From UBA6926 sp045562535 (GTDB lineage Bacteria; Chloroflexota; Dehalococcoidia; UBA6926): 64,000 nucleotides of DNA. The position numbers and the translations under genes were made by a program. Within the stretch, counting starts at the first letter, position 1. The number at the start of each line of letters is the position of its first letter. This document shows, piece after piece, positions 26,760 to 35,371 of this stretch. Below the pieces are notes generated by a model, which saw only the letters and a list, made by a program, of their open reading frames with translations, did not search any database and was not told the DNA's origin. The stretch covers positions 1-64,000 of the forward strand of contig JBJKVP010000003.1 in the NCBI GenBank assembly GCA_045562535.1, in the 5' to 3' direction.

Positions 26760-26834
26760 CGGGGTGTAGCGCAGTGGGAGCGCGCTTGTTTTGGGAACAA
26801 GAGGTCGCGAGTTCGACCCTCGCCACCCCGACCA
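26760..26834 (+). tRNA. tRNA-Pro (anticodon UGG)
   Basis: Full cloverleaf: acceptor CGGGGTG/CACCCCG, D arm with GCGC pairs, anticodon stem CTTGT/ACAAG around loop TTTGGGA (anticodon TGG), T arm GCGAG/CTCGC with TTCGACC. The 3' CCA is encoded (26832-26834), unlike the two other tRNA genes of the window. The flanks hold no other gene: 26654-26759 and 26835-26966 are A+T-rich. Confidence 0.97.
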
Positions 26835-26966
26835 CTCTTATCTTCCCACGCGAATCATACACGCAATATAGTTCTACCAGTTCCATAACTATGTAGAGAT
26901 ATAAGTGAAACCCCCCGAACGATTTGTTATCATCAATATAGTTGAAACCAAACGGGAGGAATTTAA

Positions 26967-28331
26967 ATGATTGATCTAGTGTCCATCGCGGAAACTGAAA
27001 GCCAAGGGGGCGACCTGCTCAACAAATTATCGAGCCTATTTGAAACGGCCGACATCAAACCTGACGGTTATCCAGACGCTGTTGTTTGGAAAGGTGGAAA
27101 CCACGTTGGGAACATAAACCCTGTGGCTCATTCATTGACGGATGCTTACGCTCTTTTAGGAACTTTAGCAGCGGTAGATATTTTAGGGCTTCCTTTTTAT
27201 GCCGTCCCAATGTGGGCTCAGTACAGACACGATACCAATTTGGCTCCTTTAGGCTGGTTTGGCAACATGCCGGTGACATCCATCAAATGGTCTACCGCAG
27301 GAGATGCCTATGTAAATGATGGCAAAGGAAATAAAGTAGTGGTTTCCGGAAAATCTGGAAATGCTCCTTTAAGAACACAGGCAGGTGTGTATTGTAATGT
27401 AAGACCATACGGTCCAATAACAGTGGTCCGATCGATGCCTTGTCTACCTTATTCACAAGATAAACCTAAATTTGAAATAGATGATCTAGGCATAATACAT
27501 TCTGAAATGAACACACCTGGTATTCAAATGGCTTACGCAAATCGACTATTCTTACAAATGGTCAATGAAACCGGTCACCTAGGAAGAGTAGCAATGAAAC
27601 CTACTCAAGCAATGGAGGACGGTATCAATGCAGGGCTACATTCTTGGTTAGTTAAAGGAACTAAGTTTGAAATTGGCCGTAGGTATGCAGTAGATCCTTA
27701 TGAGGAACATAAAGATCGAATAGATAAAATAATAGCCCTGCTTCCCTCTGATTTTAAGGATGGCATGGAAAATTGGAGCGGCAGGATTGAACAACATATA
27801 TCGGATACGAATTATGGGCTTTTAATCTGGGACCTAATAGAACAGAGAGATACTATTGTCTTGGCAACGGATCTAGATGGAGATCGCCTTACCGACCTAC
27901 TAGCAGATATCTCAGATCCTTTGCGAGCATTTAGTGGCATCGTAGCGAAACAAATGGGTAGCGACGTTGATACCCAGAAAATATGGTCTGAAATGGGCTA
28001 CGTTACTGGAAATGGCCGAGATATGACATCTGTCATGCATCGTATTGATGGCCCGCCCATACATGAACAAACATTGGGATCAGCCGATGCTATGCTCCTT
28101 CGCCTTCTCAATGGAGACGAATGGGTGGGAGGAACAAAGCAACCATACGACCCACGTATCCACTTTGTTTTAATACGAGATGCCTACATAGATGCTAATC
28201 CCAATAATACCGCTTTAAAGGATTGGTTGGATAATGCTATAGCAACGTTTGACCAAGTATATAGTGGAAAGCGACCGGGGTTCCTCGATGGATATAAGTT
28301 GCTCAAAGAAGCTATAACTCCATGGGGTTAA
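26967..28331 (+). CDS. Unrecognised 454-residue protein
   Basis: I cannot assign this to a family. It is a soluble globular protein with no signal peptide or membrane segment, good codon use and a strong ribosome site (GGGAGGA, then ATG). Distinctive stretches include GGNHVGNINPVAHSLTDAY at about 43-61, LGLPFYAVPMWAQYRHDTN, VRPYGPITVVRSMPCLPY, and a hydrophobic-acidic ILVATDLDGDRL-like segment near 300 that could bind a metal. Many His, Asp and Asn residues sit in conserved-looking loops, suggesting an enzyme. It stands alone between tRNA-Pro and a convergent MFS gene, overlapping the latter by 4 bases. Confidence 0.85.
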   Translation: MIDLVSIAETESQGGDLLNKLSSLFETADIKPDGYPDAVVWKGGNHVGNINPVAHSLTDAYALLGTLAAVDILGLPFYAVPMWAQYRHDTNLAPLGWFGNMPVTSIKWSTAGDAYVNDGKGNKVVVSGKSGNAPLRTQAGVYCNVRPYGPITVVRSMPCLPYSQDKPKFEIDDLGIIHSEMNTPGIQMAYANRLFLQMVNETGHLGRVAMKPTQAMEDGINAGLHSWLVKGTKFEIGRRYAVDPYEEHKDRIDKIIALLPSDFKDGMENWSGRIEQHISDTNYGLLIWDLIEQRDTIVLATDLDGDRLTDLLADISDPLRAFSGIVAKQMGSDVDTQKIWSEMGYVTGNGRDMTSVMHRIDGPPIHEQTLGSADAMLLRLLNGDEWVGGTKQPYDPRIHFVLIRDAYIDANPNNTALKDWLDNAIATFDQVYSGKRPGFLDGYKLLKEAITPWG

Positions 28332-29536
28332 GTTCTAATCTTAAATCCGCTTAGTAAACTTGGCATTGCAACAAATATAACAACCATCGCTGAAAGTATG
28401 AATGGGATACCAGAACTATCGCCATATACATCGGTTAAAATTCCACTCATTAGAGAACCTATAACTACTCCAGCAGAATATACGCCATAGAATATTCCAA
28501 AACCAAAACCTCTGCTTTCAACCAATGTGGAATCCACAACCAAGGCAGTAGCTGCTGGAAAAAGAATACCAAAGCCTATCCCATAAATAACCATACCTAA
28601 CAAGGCTCCCCATATCCCAGGATATAATCCGATGATCGCTATCCCTATACTCATAGTTATCAAGCCTATATTAAGGAAAAGAGTTCTATTATATCTGTCG
28701 CTTAAACTACGGATCGGCGTAACCATCATAACCATAGCGGCGAGCGCATAAACCATAAACACAGATCCAGAAACCGATGAAGAAAGATCCAATGACGCAA
28801 GAGCTAGAGGTAATTGGGTAACTAAGCCTCCTAGTCCTATCGTAAACGCGAGAACAGAGACACACGCTAGGATTAATCCTTTATTAAATATTCTTAAAGA
28901 GCTAGATTGGCTGAAAAATTGTCTTACCTCCAGTGGAGCTGTTCGTTTATCGGAATTAATTGTTTCTACAGATAATATCCAAAAGATAATGCCAGCCATC
29001 GCCATCAGTATTGATCCAGTTACAAAAACGAAATTGGTCCCAAAATAATCCTTTCCAATTCCTGCCAATGGAGGTCCTAACACAGCGGCAACTGCAACGA
29101 ATGCTCCACTCCGCCCCATTACGCTCGCTCTCCGATTATCCGGGCTACTGTCACCTAGCATCGCAAAAGATCCGGGTGTCAAACTAGATGAAGCAAAACC
29201 ATGTACAAATCTAGATATTAATAGGATGAAAGGCGTAGTTGAAGCAGCGTATCCAAGAAGAGCGATAGAAGTAACAAAGGCTCCCATAATAATTGGTGTT
29301 TGCCGCCCCAAGAAATCTACTAACCTCCCAGTGATTATATTTCCAATAAGATTAGTTGCTGAATAAGCAGCCATTATGACTCCAACATACGAGGCTGAAG
29401 CTCCTAGATCTCTCGCGTATGGGGCAACAATCGGAAATTGGATAAATAAATCGAAGAACGCAACAAAGATGATCATTCTGGAAGAAATTATGTTTCTAAG
29501 CTGTGATTTGATTAACACACTATCCGCTAACCCCAT
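28328..29536 (-). CDS. MFS transporter (drug/sugar-type)
   Basis: Twelve-helix inner-membrane carrier of 402 residues. The loop 2-3 motif reads GRLVDFLGRQTPI (from G-x-x-x-D-R/L-x-G-R-R). N-terminal helices carry DLFIQFPIVAPYARDLGASASYVG. It is unlike the three OFA-type MFS at 53-58 kb. It is the last gene on the minus strand after the E1 alpha, E1 beta and SDR genes (65 bases after the SDR), so it may import or export a compound of that pathway. Substrate unknown. Confidence 0.85.
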   Translation of the reverse strand: MGLADSVLIKSQLRNIISSRMIIFVAFFDLFIQFPIVAPYARDLGASASYVGVIMAAYSATNLIGNIITGRLVDFLGRQTPIIMGAFVTSIALLGYAASTTPFILLISRFVHGFASSSLTPGSFAMLGDSSPDNRRASVMGRSGAFVAVAAVLGPPLAGIGKDYFGTNFVFVTGSILMAMAGIIFWILSVETINSDKRTAPLEVRQFFSQSSSLRIFNKGLILACVSVLAFTIGLGGLVTQLPLALASLDLSSSVSGSVFMVYALAAMVMMVTPIRSLSDRYNRTLFLNIGLITMSIGIAIIGLYPGIWGALLGMVIYGIGFGILFPAATALVVDSTLVESRGFGFGIFYGVYSAGVVIGSLMSGILTDVYGDSSGIPFILSAMVVIFVAMPSLLSGFKIRT

Positions 29537-29601
29537 CTAATCGAGCACCTCTGTTTTTTCAGGTAAATACTATAAGAAAATAACATTGAATTTTTCCATA
29601 T

Positions 29602-30375
29602 CTATATTAGAGACTTAGACTGGCCACCATCTATATTAATGCAAGCGCCGGTTAAAATACCAAGATTATCTGAAGATAAAAACGTTATCAGATCTCCAAC
29701 GGGCTCGGGCCAACCAAATTTTCCCATTGGCAAATTTTGGGTTATAAATGACTCCACCACATCTTTGGGTTGCTGCTTCTGAAATCGATCCCAACTGCCG
29801 CCAGAGAATTCTATAGAACCAGGAGCAACACAATTAACTAGAATACCGTGCTTCGCATAGTCTAAAGCTGTATTTTTTGTAAGTGCAATAAGAGCGGCTT
29901 TAGTAGTCATATATGCTGCCCCTCCCCCGTATTCTCTACCCCAAATTGACGCTATATTTATTATTCTGCCCCAGTTTTTATCTTTCATTTGCGGTATCAC
30001 AAGTCGAGACATCTCTATCGCTGACATCAAATTGAGATTCAATAAATTGTCCCACTGCTCGTCCGTTGTTGAAACAATATCTCCTCGAACGCTACCTCCG
30101 GCATTATTAACTAATATATCTATATCACCATTTTCTTTTACAACATCTTCATAGAGTTGGCGGCACTGATTTCTGTCTGATATATCTGCAACAAATCCGG
30201 AAATATGTCCTCCTGCTCCTTTAATGTCCTCAACCGTTTCGTTCAAAGTACTTTCTGTTCGTGCACATATAACCACATGCACACCCTCTCTGGCTAAACT
30301 TATGGCAGCCTGTTTCCCTAAACCTCTACTACCACCTGTTACAAGAGCAACTTTTCCTTGTATCCCTAAATCCAT
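29602..30375 (-). CDS. Short-chain dehydrogenase/reductase (SDR)
   Basis: NAD(P)-dependent oxidoreductase of 257 residues. Rossmann motif TGGSRGLG at 13-20, NNAGG near 92, catalytic Ser in INIASIWG and the YxxxK pair in YMTTK. The family is 3-oxoacyl-ACP reductase-like but the substrate is not fixed by sequence. AGAGGTGG precedes the ATG. It is transcribed with the E1 subunits (81 bases after E1 beta), which hints at oxidation of a hydroxy or keto intermediate in the same route. Confidence 0.9.
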   Translation of the reverse strand: MDLGIQGKVALVTGGSRGLGKQAAISLAREGVHVVICARTESTLNETVEDIKGAGGHISGFVADISDRNQCRQLYEDVVKENGDIDILVNNAGGSVRGDIVSTTDEQWDNLLNLNLMSAIEMSRLVIPQMKDKNWGRIINIASIWGREYGGGAAYMTTKAALIALTKNTALDYAKHGILVNCVAPGSIEFSGGSWDRFQKQQPKDVVESFITQNLPMGKFGWPEPVGDLITFLSSDNLGILTGACINIDGGQSKSLI

Positions 30376-30456
30376 ATGCCACCTCTGTTAATAATAAAAT
30401 TTAGCTACCATGTGCAAACAACGTATAATTATACATAAATTAGTTCTATAAGATTC

Positions 30457-31500
30457 TTAATTTTCAAACATTCTTTTTACTGTAGATACGACCTTAGCGG
30501 CGCTAGGTATATAAGCGTCTTCCAAAGAAGAACTGTACGGAACAGGAGTATGAGGTGCCGTAACCATTTTGGGTGATCTATTCAACAAGTGGAATCCTTT
30601 TTCCACAACAGAGGATATTATATCGGAGGCCATACCGCACCTTGGATTATCTTCATCAACCACAACAAGGGCTCCCGTTTTTGATACCGATTTCAATATA
30701 GAATCATTGTCAATTGGGGACAAACTAAGCAAATCTATAACCTCTACGTCAATCCCAAATGTCTGTAAGATATCTGCCGCCTCTAAACAAACATTGGTCA
30801 TATACGATATTCCTACTAAAGTTAAATCTGAGCCTGAGCGCAAAACCCGAGACTTCCCAATAGGGATCTCATATTCAATTTCGGGCACATAAGATTCTGA
30901 ATTAAGGAGCTTCTTATGGTCGCAAATAATGACAGGATCATTATCTTTTATAGCTGAATTCAGAAGCCCTTTAGCTGTATAAGCATCGCTCGGTGCAATT
31001 ACTTTGATACCTGGTATATGAACCAGAAGAGAGTAAATCGATTCGGAATGCTGGGCCCCCCACCCTACCCCTGCACCAATCCTTGTTATCAAAGTAAGCG
31101 GCACACCTAGTTGGCCACCCAACATATATCGAGTTTTCGCAGCATTACTTAAAATTTGATCCATACAAACTCCAAGAAAATCGATAAACATTAGTTCAAC
31201 AACAGGTCTCATCCCGACAGAAGCAGCACCGATAGCAGCACCCACAAAAGCAGATTCCGAAATTGGTGTATCTAAAACTCTAGTCGAGCCAAATCGATCG
31301 AACAAACCTTGAGTGGATCTCTCTGCGTTTCCCCAGGCATCTGAAAATCCCTGTTCAGATCGACCTGCAGCTCCAACGATATCTTCACCCATCACAAAAA
31401 CAGTTTTATCTACTGACATTGATTGCACTAATGCCTCATTTTGAGCCTGACTATATTTGAGGGGTCTTCCCGATTGGGGTGTTTTTAAATCTAAATACAT
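30457..31500 (-). CDS. 2-oxoacid/acetoin dehydrogenase E1 component, beta subunit
   Basis: Beta chain of the thiamine diphosphate-dependent E1 heterotetramer, 347 residues. Motifs are ALVQSMSVDKTVFVMGEDI, DTPISESAFVGAAIGAA (the conserved TPISE Glu activates TPP), EMFIDF-like VVELMFIDFLGV, and a C-terminal transketolase domain with VVVDEDNPRCGM. It starts 5 bases after the alpha-subunit stop. No lipoyl E2 or E3 gene is beside it, so the complex would need partners from elsewhere or use another acceptor. Acetoin, pyruvate and branched-chain types cannot be separated here. Confidence 0.9.
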   Translation of the reverse strand: MYLDLKTPQSGRPLKYSQAQNEALVQSMSVDKTVFVMGEDIVGAAGRSEQGFSDAWGNAERSTQGLFDRFGSTRVLDTPISESAFVGAAIGAASVGMRPVVELMFIDFLGVCMDQILSNAAKTRYMLGGQLGVPLTLITRIGAGVGWGAQHSESIYSLLVHIPGIKVIAPSDAYTAKGLLNSAIKDNDPVIICDHKKLLNSESYVPEIEYEIPIGKSRVLRSGSDLTLVGISYMTNVCLEAADILQTFGIDVEVIDLLSLSPIDNDSILKSVSKTGALVVVDEDNPRCGMASDIISSVVEKGFHLLNRSPKMVTAPHTPVPYSSSLEDAYIPSAAKVVSTVKRMFEN

Positions 31501-31505
31501 AATTT

Positions 31506-32501
31506 TTACTCCAAATTATCTGTTGTGCGATTCAATTGATCTAACGGATAATCAGCATAGACATCTTTAACAAGTTCTTCTTCGGAAGGCAACGGGGATT
31601 GATTCGCGAATTTGACTGCTTCCAAAACATCTGTACCTATTTCAAGTTCTACTTCGTCTAATTGTTCTTTGGTCAAACCACTTTCTTCGAGGAGAAACAC
31701 ACGGAATCGAGGTATTGGATCGATTTTCTTCCACTCTAACTCTTCAGAACCAGGGCGGTATCTAAGAGGGTTATCCCCTACAAAATGCCCTCCATACCGA
31801 TATGTTTTTGCTTCGATAAATGTTGGGCCTTCACCTTCTCTCGCTCGTTCAATAGCTTTTTTTGCACACTCAAAAACGGCGATCGGGTCCATTCCATCCA
31901 CTATTTCTCCAGGTATACCGTACCCTCTGGAACGATCAGCTATGTTTTCGACCGAAACTGCATATTCAGATGGGGTAGACTGAGCATACATATTATTTTC
32001 ACAAACAAATATCACTGGTAGTTTCCAAATCGCCGCAAGATTCATCGACTCATGAAGCACTCCCTGACTCGTAGCTCCATCTCCGAAAAAGGAAACTGCA
32101 ACCTGGCTAGTTTCCATTATTTTCGCTTTTAGAGCTGCTCCACACGCAAGAGGAATACTAGATCCGACTATGCCATTAGCTCCCAACATACCCACCGAAG
32201 CATCTGCTATGTGCATGGAGCCACCTTTACCCTTATTGGCGCCCCCTAGCCTACCAAAAATCTCCGCCATCATGAGATCAATGTTCACACCTTTGCCTAT
32301 AGCATGGCCATGACCCCTATGGGTACTAGTCAAATAATCATCTTTCTTTAGATTTAAGCAAACCCCTGCTGCAACAGCTTCCTGCCCAGCGGAAGAATGC
32401 AATAATCCTCTAATACCCTCATCCACCATCTGATTTGAGGCTACTTCCTCAAATTTTCTTATGGTAAACATCGTACGGTATATATCTAATAAATGGTCCA
32501 T
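31506..32501 (-). CDS. 2-oxoacid/acetoin dehydrogenase E1 component, alpha subunit
   Basis: TPP-binding alpha subunit. The TPP motif begins FFGDGATSQGVLHESMN and ends CENNMYAQSTP; the substrate-side HRGHGHAIGKG and the phosphorylation-loop-like TYRYGGHFVGDNPLRYR are also present. I prefer the ATG at 32501 (331 residues) with AGGTGA before it; a TTG at 32531 would add ten residues (MYDPEDLGEA) with no ribosome site. Acetoin dehydrogenase and pyruvate dehydrogenase E1 both fit. Divergent from the acyl-CoA dehydrogenase gene. Confidence 0.9.
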   Translation of the reverse strand: MDHLLDIYRTMFTIRKFEEVASNQMVDEGIRGLLHSSAGQEAVAAGVCLNLKKDDYLTSTHRGHGHAIGKGVNIDLMMAEIFGRLGGANKGKGGSMHIADASVGMLGANGIVGSSIPLACGAALKAKIMETSQVAVSFFGDGATSQGVLHESMNLAAIWKLPVIFVCENNMYAQSTPSEYAVSVENIADRSRGYGIPGEIVDGMDPIAVFECAKKAIERAREGEGPTFIEAKTYRYGGHFVGDNPLRYRPGSEELEWKKIDPIPRFRVFLLEESGLTKEQLDEVELEIGTDVLEAVKFANQSPLPSEEELVKDVYADYPLDQLNRTTDNLE

Positions 32502-32603
32502 AGCTTCACCTAAATCTTCAGGGTCGTACAAGCAAACAATAAACTTGTAATTATTGAATAGTTTCTCATATCTTAGAGATTAATTATATGTTACGGTTTT
32601 CAC

Positions 32604-33824
32604 ATGGATATAAATTCTGACCTTAATGAAGAACATAAGATTTTACGGCAGACTGTCAGAGATGCCGTAAGGCAATATGTTGCTCCAAGAGCCTACGAAA
32701 TTGATCAAGATCGAGAATACCCCGAAGATATATTCAACTTATTTGCCGAAAAAGGTTTCTTTTCAATACTTTTTCCTAAATCCATCGGTGGATCTGATCT
32801 AGGGACCCTTGGGTTAGCAGTCGCAGTAGAAGAAATAGCAAGGGCCTGTGCATCTTCAGCCCAGATTCTAATATTATCTGCCCTAACAACCTGGCCAATA
32901 CGGATTGCAAACAATAAACACCTCTTACAAAAAATCATACCAGGTGTAATGAAAGGGTCGCTAAGGGGAGCGTTCGCTTTAACCGAACCAAACGCTTCAT
33001 CAGATTTATCAACTATGGTGACCAAAGCTACGGCCAATGATAGCAATTATTATATAAATGGAGAAAAGGATTTTGTTTCCGGATCAACCGTAGCAGACTA
33101 TTTCATTTCTTTTGCCAAGACTCAAAATGGATCCATGAGCGCATTTATGCTAGATATGCCAAATCCAGGAATCATCTTTCTTAGAAGAGATGAAGGAATG
33201 GGTATTAAAGGTATACCTCACTGCGATTGGTCATTTGATAACGCGATCACATCAACTGATAATCTGCTTGGCAATGAGGGTGATGGTGAAGAAATAGCAA
33301 AGTTAAGTATGAATGCTATTCAACCTTTGCTCGCAGCACGAGGCCTTGGATCTGCAGAGGAATCCATCGCATTTTCAAGAAATTATGCTTTAGAAAGAAA
33401 AATTTACGGAGATACTTTATCCCAATTACAGGCAATTCAATTATATCTCGCCGATATGATCGTAAACGTCTCAGCTGCACGAGAATTAACCTATAAAGCA
33501 AGTTTGATGGTTGATAAGGATCAGTTTGCAACAGAGGAAAATGCCGCTTATTTAAATATCGCAAAAGTTTTCTCAGCTAAGACCGCAATTAAATCGGCCG
33601 ACAATGCAATGCAAATAGCAGGTGGCCATGGATACATGGAGGTTCACCCTCTTGAACGAATGTATAGAGACGCAAGACATCTTCGATTATATATGGGAAC
33701 CGACGAAGTCCTTAGGCTTAGAGTAGCAAAATCATTATTGGAAACCGGTCTTGGTCTAGGAAATTCAGTATCCCGACAGTCAACGGAAGAGCGTACAAAA
33801 AGAGAATTTCGAGAAACTGAGTAA
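32604..33824 (+). CDS. Acyl-CoA dehydrogenase
   Basis: FAD enzyme of fatty-acid or amino-acid catabolism, 406 residues. Family markers: FALTEPNASSDLSTM (substrate/FAD loop), YYINGEKDFVSGSTVADYF, the middle beta domain, AARGLGSAEESIAFSRNYA, and the C-terminal helices with QIAGGHGYMEVHPLERMYRDARHL and GTDEVLRL. The usual catalytic Glu region reads GTDE. Divergent from E1 alpha with 72-102 bases between. A route from 2-oxoacid to acyl-CoA and its dehydrogenation is a natural reading of the neighbourhood but not proven. Confidence 0.92.
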   Translation: MDINSDLNEEHKILRQTVRDAVRQYVAPRAYEIDQDREYPEDIFNLFAEKGFFSILFPKSIGGSDLGTLGLAVAVEEIARACASSAQILILSALTTWPIRIANNKHLLQKIIPGVMKGSLRGAFALTEPNASSDLSTMVTKATANDSNYYINGEKDFVSGSTVADYFISFAKTQNGSMSAFMLDMPNPGIIFLRRDEGMGIKGIPHCDWSFDNAITSTDNLLGNEGDGEEIAKLSMNAIQPLLAARGLGSAEESIAFSRNYALERKIYGDTLSQLQAIQLYLADMIVNVSAARELTYKASLMVDKDQFATEENAAYLNIAKVFSAKTAIKSADNAMQIAGGHGYMEVHPLERMYRDARHLRLYMGTDEVLRLRVAKSLLETGLGLGNSVSRQSTEERTKREFRETE

Positions 33825-33901
33825 ACGACAAAAAGATCCTACAACATTAATTCAGAGGCTAACCAAATTCATGACTTACTTAAATATTATGAATTGTAAT
33901 G

Positions 33902-33930
33902 TTGGCAAGATAACTAATGGCTGTTAGGAT
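33902..33930 (+). promoter_or_regulatory. Promoter candidate for the dienelactone hydrolase pair
   Basis: TTGGCA (33902-33907, five of six), 17 bases, TAGGAT (33925-33930, four of six). It lies about 40 bases before the first hydrolase ATG at 33971, which has an eight-G ribosome site (GGGGGGGG). Confidence 0.4.
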
Positions 33931-33970
33931 TTACTGATAGATTAAGATTTCTAAATATTGGGGGGGGAAA

Positions 33971-34624
33971 ATGCCTGATACAATTGTTTCTCATGATGTT
34001 GATTTAGTAAACGGATATATGGCCAGGCCAATGGAAGCTGGCAACTACCCAGGACTTGTAATAATTCAAGAATGGTGGGGTTTAGATGAACACATTAGAG
34101 ATGTAACCAGGAGATTTGCCAGAGAAGGTTATGTCGCTATTGCACCCGATTTGTTCCATGGTGAAGTGACAAATGACCCTCAAGAAGCAGGTAAACTAGC
34201 AGGGAGCTTAGATAGAGCGCGTGCCGTTAGAGATACGCAAGCCGCTATGAATTACATCAAAGATTCAGAGTTTAGTAATGGAAAACTTGGAGTGATCGGA
34301 TATTGCTTGGGAGGTGGGGTATCACTACTTACAGCTTGCAACGACAATGTTGATGCTGGAGTTGTTTATTATGGTGGCCTACCCAATCCTTTGGACCTTT
34401 TAGACAATATCGAAGCTCCTATTTTGGCTGTCTATGGTGAAGACGAAGGTGAGAGAGCAAACGAGCTTGAAAAAGAACTTAACGATAGAGGTAAAAGCGT
34501 TCAAAAGCATATTTACCCAGGAGCAGGCCACGGTTTCTTTAACGATTCAGGTGGAAACCACAACAGTGATGCAGCAGCAGATGCTTGGACCAAAACGTTA
34601 GATTTCCTTAAAGCAAACGTTTAG
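33971..34624 (+). CDS. Dienelactone hydrolase family protein, copy 1
   Basis: Cytoplasmic alpha/beta hydrolase of 217 residues. The signature is the cysteine nucleophile in GYCLGGG (Cys 112), with Glu 34 in QEWWGLDEHIRD and His 187 in PGAGHGFF completing the triad with an Asp near 158. Dienelactone hydrolases open lactone rings in chlorinated and aromatic compound breakdown, but most members have other ester or lactone substrates. It is followed after 18 bases by a close paralogue. Confidence 0.93.
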   Translation: MPDTIVSHDVDLVNGYMARPMEAGNYPGLVIIQEWWGLDEHIRDVTRRFAREGYVAIAPDLFHGEVTNDPQEAGKLAGSLDRARAVRDTQAAMNYIKDSEFSNGKLGVIGYCLGGGVSLLTACNDNVDAGVVYYGGLPNPLDLLDNIEAPILAVYGEDEGERANELEKELNDRGKSVQKHIYPGAGHGFFNDSGGNHNSDAAADAWTKTLDFLKANV

Positions 34625-34642
34625 ATCAGTATAAGTGAATCA

Positions 34643-35299
34643 ATGCCAGATACTATTTTAACTGAGGACGTAGATCTAGTTTCGGGATACCTTGCTCGAC
34701 CAATTGCAGATGGTAGTTACACAAGTATTATCGTTTTACAAGAATGGTGGGGCCTAGATGAGCATATACGCGATTTGACTAGACGCTTCGCTAGAAGCGG
34801 ATTCATAGCGCTGTCGCCTGATCTTTATCATGGTAAACAAACGGCTGATCCCGACGAGGCAAGAGGGTTAAGTACAGGCCTTGATCGAACAAGGGCTACT
34901 AGAGACGTAATATCTGCGGCAGACTACCTTAAAAACATGGATATCTCAAACGGATCTATATTCACAATAGGATATTGCATGGGTGGTGGTATTTCTATTT
35001 TGACCGCATGTAACACAGATCTTTCAGGAGCTATTGTCTATTATGGTGGACTACCAAATCCCGTCGAACAATTAGATGGATTAAATGCGCCCGTTTTAGC
35101 TATTTACGGAAGTGATGAAACTGATCGTGGGACTGAGATTCAGCAGGCGCTAACTGAACGCGGAAAGGAAGTGGACCTTCACATATACGAGGGTGCTAAA
35201 CACGCTTTCTTCAATGACAGCTGGGACGAAAGATACGATAAAAATGCATCCGACGATTCTTGGATTAAAGTAATGGATTTCATTCAAAAGCACAGCTAG
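34643..35299 (+). CDS. Dienelactone hydrolase family protein, copy 2
   Basis: Tandem paralogue of 218 residues; catalytic residues fall at the same numbers (Glu 34, Cys 112, His 187), and the N-terminus again reads MPDTI. By eye about half the residues are identical, so the duplication is not recent and the substrates may have diverged. The start lacks a strong ribosome site, suggesting coupling to copy 1. The convergent polyprenyl synthase gene ends 72 bases further on. Confidence 0.93.
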   Translation: MPDTILTEDVDLVSGYLARPIADGSYTSIIVLQEWWGLDEHIRDLTRRFARSGFIALSPDLYHGKQTADPDEARGLSTGLDRTRATRDVISAADYLKNMDISNGSIFTIGYCMGGGISILTACNTDLSGAIVYYGGLPNPVEQLDGLNAPVLAIYGSDETDRGTEIQQALTERGKEVDLHIYEGAKHAFFNDSWDERYDKNASDDSWIKVMDFIQKHS

Positions 35300-35371
35300 T
35301 AATCCAATATATTTCGGTAACTCTAGTCTAGATATTTAAGTTACAAAATTACACTAGTCTGAGAGCTATGG

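Noticed and set aside
33971..35299. Assembly duplication of the two dienelactone hydrolases
   Set aside because: The copies differ at roughly half their residues, so they are genuine old paralogues.
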